Below are positions 61,501-64,000 of a DNA stretch of 64,000 bases, in pieces. The position numbers and the translations under genes were made by a program. The stretch's first letter is position 1. Every line of letters begins with the position of its first letter. Under the pieces are notes generated by a model that saw only the letters and a program-made list of their open reading frames with translations, did not search any database and was not told the origin of the DNA. This DNA comes from Siniperca chuatsi (Eukaryota > Chordata > Actinopteri > Centrarchiformes > Sinipercidae), in NCBI RefSeq assembly GCF_020085105.1, contig NC_058055.1, positions 6,223,322-6,287,321 on the forward strand. Reading direction: 5' to 3'.

Positions 61501-63955
61501 TCCTGTTCCTGAAATGTTCACTATTCACAATATTGCATCAGCATTGAGCTATCTACAGATACCATTTACATTGTCTTTCTTGTATCCTCAGGGCAGCACC
61601 CTGTCTCTGCCTAGTCTGAGCTCCATCCTGCCCCAGCTTTTCAGGGCAGTCATTTCCAATGCTGGCTCTCTCAACGAGACCTACCACCTCATCCTGGGAC
61701 TACTGGGTCAGCTGCTGCTCCGAATCCCTCCGATGGAGGCCGACACTGCTGTCACAGAGGCCCTGGCTGACAAATATGAGTTGCTAACACAAGGAGAGGC
61801 AGCCACTTCAGACACCCAGGGCTGGAAGACCATCCAGCTGCTTTTCAGCCTAGGAGCCGTCTGTTTAGACAGGTAAAAGAAGGAAAACCTGAAGATACCA
61901 GAGAAGTGTATTATTATTGCAGTTTATAGATCCATATTCTTGACGACACAGCTGCAGATATTGATACTATGAGTCTGTACTTGTTAGTATGTACAAGGTT
62001 TTAGCTAATCCAGACCGACCATGTGAGATATTTTCCTAACCACCCGATAAAGTTATCAACAATGTCGAAGCAACAATGTGGTTTTTACTTTGTATGGTCG
62101 CACGATAAAAGTTACCAATGTGATCTTAGGCTGCATGTGTCGTCATGGCATTGGATTTTCCATCATTAATAATGTTGATAATATTAAAATGTATCCAGTG
62201 TTTGTTTAGCTTTCACTATTACATATTAACTCCACCATAGTGTAATAAATAATGTACTAACAGATCTTATTTGCCAGAAAGCTGTTTCTTTAGATGTTTG
62301 CGCCATTGTTTGTATGCTATTGATAACCACTGAAGAAATATTTGCCACCAGGTCAACAGTATCAACATAGTAACACATTTCTGACCTGCTAAGAGTACCT
62401 CTGCCGCTTCAACAGAATTTGCCTGGTGTTTCCTTTGTATTAGTTGTAAGTTTAAAAAAAAAAAAAAGAGCTGTCATTTCCATGTGTGTGTGAGCAGCCT
62501 AGGAAGTAATTGATACAATCAGTTGTTATTGTTATTTTGAGATGTGAATAGTCTTTTCTTTTCCTGTCTTTTGCAGTCGTATTGGTCTGGATTGGGCGTG
62601 CACGGTGGCAGATATTTTACACAGTCTGAACGCCTGTCCTGAGTGGAGCACAGTCATCGCTGCCTTCACTGACCATTGTATTCAGCAGCTGCCACAAACT
62701 CTCAAACGCACCAACCTCTTCACCCTGCTGGTGCTGGTGGGCTTTCCTGAGGTAGGTAGAATCCACTCCACTGTATAGGCTTGGACACTGTGCTCCCTGA
62801 CTTTCTAAGCTCAGTTGTGATTCCTTTGTGTGTCTGTCAGGTGCTTTGTGTGGGCACACAGACAGTGTTTATCGACAACGCCAATGAACAGCACAACATG
62901 ATCTTGCTCAAACACTTCACGGAAAAGAACCATGCTGCAGTGGTGGATGTTAAGACACGCAAGAGGAAAACAGGTTAGCGCATATGTAGCACTACTAGCA
63001 GCTTTGCCAGTGTTTAAAAATAAACATGGAATTAACCCTCTGTGTGCTTTCACCTCTTTCTAGTGAAGGACTACCAACTCATCCAGTCTCAGGATTCCAC
63101 GACAGCCGGTCTCCCAGGGCAGTCAGAGGGCCAGGGCTCTCCAAAGACCCTGCTCAGTCGTTACCTGAATAATTTCTCCTCTATCATTGGCCACCTGCTG
63201 CAGACCAGCCAGGACAATGGCTCTCCTGATGCTGTGGAGGCCTCCTGGGTTCTCTCTTTGGCCCTTAAAGGCCTCTACAATACACTAAAGGTACCTGCCC
63301 TGACCTAGGAATCTGCAGTGGTGGAGTGGTAATGTATTTCATTACCACTCCAAAATTTGAGATCTTGTTAGCGATATCTGGAACTAGATTGAGAACAATT
63401 GGCTTAGATAATATAGAATTATTCAAGAGGTGGTTTTCTCACTCTATTTTGTCCGCTTGTGTAGAAACATGGAGTAGAACAAGCTCAGGAGGACATCCAG
63501 CAGTCAGGGCTGACCCGGCTGCTGGTGAGGAAGTGCAGCAAAGGGACAGGCTTCAGCAAACTGTGGTTACTGCGAGATCTAGAGATTCTCTCCATCATGC
63601 TCTACTCCTCCAAGAGGGAGATCCATTCCATGGCCCAGGACCCAGAGCGAGACCAAAGAGAGCAGGACAAGGAGCACGACTCTGACCACTCCAGCTGCTG
63701 CGCTGACGACACTGACGTCAACAAACCCGACCCATTAGAGGGTCTCGATGAGGAGACAAAGATTTGCTTCCAGGTGATGAGGGATATTATTCATAATACA
63801 TGCAACAAAATATAGTATGATATAATAACCTGAAGTCCCTTTTTTTCAATGCAGATCACCCACGATGCCTTAAACGCCCCTCTGCCCATCCTGCGAGCCA
63901 TGTATGAGTTGCAGATGAAGAGAACTGACTCCTTCTTCCTGGAGGTGCAGAAGAG
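40572..63955 (+). CDS. zzef1: Zinc finger ZZ-type and EF-hand domain protein 1, partial at 3' end, frame broken in exon 16
   Basis: Giant histone-tail/SUMO reader implicated in transcription. Exons: 40572-40985, 41736-41880, 42007-42201, 42394-42577, 42711-42910, 43704-43914, 44073-44189, 45710-45888, 46124-46222, 46324-46415, 46511-46656, 46939-47044, 47326-47544, 48088-48179, 48342-48562, 48740-48872, 48948-49018, 49106-49220, 49374-49539, 49767-49888, 49974-50096, 50740-50909, 51010-51091, 51185-51386, 51689-51822, 51953-52193, 52342-52421, 52542-52632, 52740-53226, 53315-53479, 53830-53949, 54070-54231, 54448-54580, 58388-58526, 58621-58786, 58889-59151, 60194-60366, 60712-60916, 61048-61211, 61592-61872, 62577-62751, 62841-62973, 63064-63290, 63465-63773, 63855-63955. 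About 2584 residues are present; human has 2961. Domains: MGNAES myristoylation-like start, EF-hand (about 139-165), DOC/APC10 (about 250-420), CUB (about 1145-1260), two ZZ fingers (about 1812-1910) with CDGC and CDHC pairs. Exon 16 lacks one base. Intron 4 has a GC donor. Confidence 0.95.
43065..43260. repeat. Possible tRNA-derived SINE in zzef1 intron 5
   Basis: GGATTGAATCC (about 43131-43141) matches a pol III B-box (GGTTCGAATCC) with two changes, preceded by a TAAGTGGCTCA A-box-like string. A second, inverted tRNA-like part (GGGTTAAACTC) follows at about 43193. No terminal duplication is found. Confidence 0.35.
44748..45082. repeat. 21-bp-unit minisatellite with 105-bp higher-order repeat, zzef1 intron 7
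   Basis: About 16 variants of a 21-bp unit beginning GTCTCTTTGTGGTCG. A block of five variant units (105 bp) is itself duplicated: the sequence starting CGTCTCTTTGCGGCC at 44836 recurs at 44941. Because 21 is divisible by three, the array is open on the plus strand (44701-45093) and the minus strand (44743-45117). The minus frame gives a hydrophilic heptad (KETQNDH/KETENDH variants) and the plus frame a hydrophobic one. There is no conserved domain or splice context, so I treat it as non-coding. Confidence 0.9.
45262..45620. mobile_element. Foldback (long inverted repeat) element, zzef1 intron 7
   Basis: The left arm (about 45262-45390) and right arm (about 45481-45620) are imperfect reverse complements; both carry GCTGTAATTGTTCCT and GGCTGCAA in mirrored positions, and ACATTTTTT near the tips. 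The loop is about 90 nt. There is no coding capacity. It lies just downstream of the minisatellite and 90 bp before exon 8. Confidence 0.75.
48740..48872 (+). other. zzef1: zzef1 exon 16 carrying a one-base deficit (frameshift)
   Basis: The exon opens in frame ([14 protein letters not shown]...) and reads well to FFPDKM at about 48842. The frame then runs to TGA at 48868-48870. Read one base earlier from about 48848, it gives RRDKLFHMM, matching the human block RRNHLFTMM, and splices at ATG|GTGAGT into exon 17 ([10 protein letters not shown]). Exon length 133 plus the 1-nt carry-over is 134, one short of a codon multiple. Adding one base restores the correct phase through all 29 later exons. 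It may be a sequence or assembly error or a genuine null allele; the window alone cannot decide. Confidence 0.85.
50219..50700. mobile_element. hAT-type non-autonomous element, zzef1 intron 21
   Basis: Starts CAGTGGTGGTAGAAG and ends TTACATTCCACCATTG, imperfect inverted ends of the same family as 9580-10033, inserted in the opposite orientation. The flanks do not show a clean 8-bp duplication (GCAACAAG against ACTGTTAC), so the copy is older or the edges are eroded. It lies 39 bp upstream of exon 22. Confidence 0.8.
54638..55960. mobile_element. Outer element of a nested transposon pair, zzef1 intron 33
   Basis: TTTAAAGGTTCTATATGTAA on the left and ATTACATATGGCACCTTTAA on the right are imperfect terminal inverted repeats. 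The interior has no transposase. It is interrupted by a second element at about 55100-55465. Repeated GCTAACGTTAGC-like strings occur in the right half. Confidence 0.55.
55100..55465. mobile_element. Inner MITE-like element, truncated at one end
   Basis: Begins TTAAAGGTCCAGTGTGTATT, the terminus of a very common teleost MITE. The body includes ATAATCACCTGAAAATAAGA, CAGTAGCCCAGAACGGACAA and CACCACTAGATGCCACTAAA, all characteristic as I recall them. The expected matching right terminus (complement of AAAGGTCCAGTG) is missing, so about 25-30 bp were lost. Confidence 0.6.
56961..57615. mobile_element. hAT-like non-autonomous element, zzef1 intron 33
   Basis: Left end CAGTATTGCCAAC and right end GTTTGCAACACTG are imperfect inverted repeats. 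The 8-bp flanks GTCTCAAT and GTCTTGAT match at 6 of 8 positions, consistent with an aged hAT target duplication. The subterminal AAAAGTCGCTAAA-type motif is present near both ends in opposite orientations. Confidence 0.7.
59371..59394 (+). mobile_element. Possible LINE-like 3' tail in zzef1 intron 36
   Basis: AAAGGTGCTATATAAATAAT resembles the conserved 3' end of L2/CR1-type LINEs; the preceding 200 bp are T-rich and not recognisable. Confidence 0.35.
59430..59956. mobile_element. MITE-like repeat with inverted ends, zzef1 intron 36
   Basis: TTAAAGGAATTATTCAACAT at left pairs with the complement of GTAGAACTGTTCCTTTAA at right. The body contains AGTTAGCTTAGCTTAGCATA and GGGGGAAACAACTAGCATGG on one side and their mirrored equivalents on the other, a widespread teleost family. 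A decayed piece of it recurs in intron 39. Confidence 0.7.
61319..61440. mobile_element. Decayed fragment of the same MITE family, zzef1 intron 39
   Basis: ATGTTAATTAGTGAGTTTTA, GAGCCAGGCTAGCTGTTTCC and TTTATGCTAAG correspond to internal parts of the 59430-59956 repeat. Both termini are missing. Confidence 0.5.
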
Positions 63956-64000
63956 GTCAGCGTGATTTCTTTTTAATTTACTTTCTTTATATGATCCACC

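Noticed and set aside
1-64000. CRISPR arrays, operons, phage or plasmid modules
   Set aside because: The DNA is vertebrate chromosomal; no spaced direct repeats, compact same-strand gene runs or prokaryotic coding signals occur.

Overview
This window is chromosomal DNA from a teleost fish, probably a percomorph; that clade is inferred from the repeat families rather than tested. It has large multi-exon protein genes with GT-AG introns, long AT-rich intergenic DNA, microsatellites and many degenerate fish-type DNA transposons. I assembled five protein-coding genes exon by exon: spns3 (minus), ube2g1 (plus), ankfy1 (plus), cyb5d2 (minus) and zzef1 (plus, running off the right edge). Order and orientation are an exact mirror of human 17p13.2 (ZZEF1, CYB5D2, ANKFY1, UBE2G1, SPNS3), so this is a conserved synteny block. 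Layout: 1-10.9 kb has no gene I can support; it holds a LINE reverse-transcriptase relic, a perfect-arm hairpin, a dead Tc1/mariner element (5962-7457) and a non-autonomous hAT element with an 8-bp target duplication (9580-10033). 10.95-14.93 kb is spns3. 14.9-18.5 kb is the divergent spacer between spns3 and ube2g1, ending in a triplet-repeat tract. 18.5-22.2 kb is the ube2g1 coding region, with a probable GC-AG intron in its 3' UTR. 25.5-36.7 kb is ankfy1 (25 coding exons). 36.7-38.4 kb is the tail-to-tail spacer between ankfy1 and cyb5d2. 38.4-40.3 kb is cyb5d2. 40.27-40.57 kb is a 299-bp bidirectional promoter carrying a perfect 17-bp palindrome. 40.57 kb to the end is zzef1 (45 coding exons visible); its introns carry a 21-bp-unit minisatellite, a foldback element, several MITE or hAT-like elements and a nested transposon cluster. 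Functions: the genes are not a pathway or operon. Spns3 is a Spinster-type major facilitator transporter. Ube2g1 is an E2 ubiquitin-conjugating enzyme. Ankfy1 (Rabankyrin-5) is an early-endosome Rab5 effector with BTB, ankyrin and FYVE modules. Cyb5d2 (neuferricin) is a haem-binding MAPR-family protein. Zzef1 is a giant EF-hand, DOC, CUB and ZZ-finger protein. The most notable observations are a one-base deficit that breaks the zzef1 reading frame in exon 16, two GC-AG introns, the palindrome in the shared cyb5d2/zzef1 promoter, and a minisatellite open on both strands. I found no novel multi-gene system, CRISPR array or prokaryotic-type locus.
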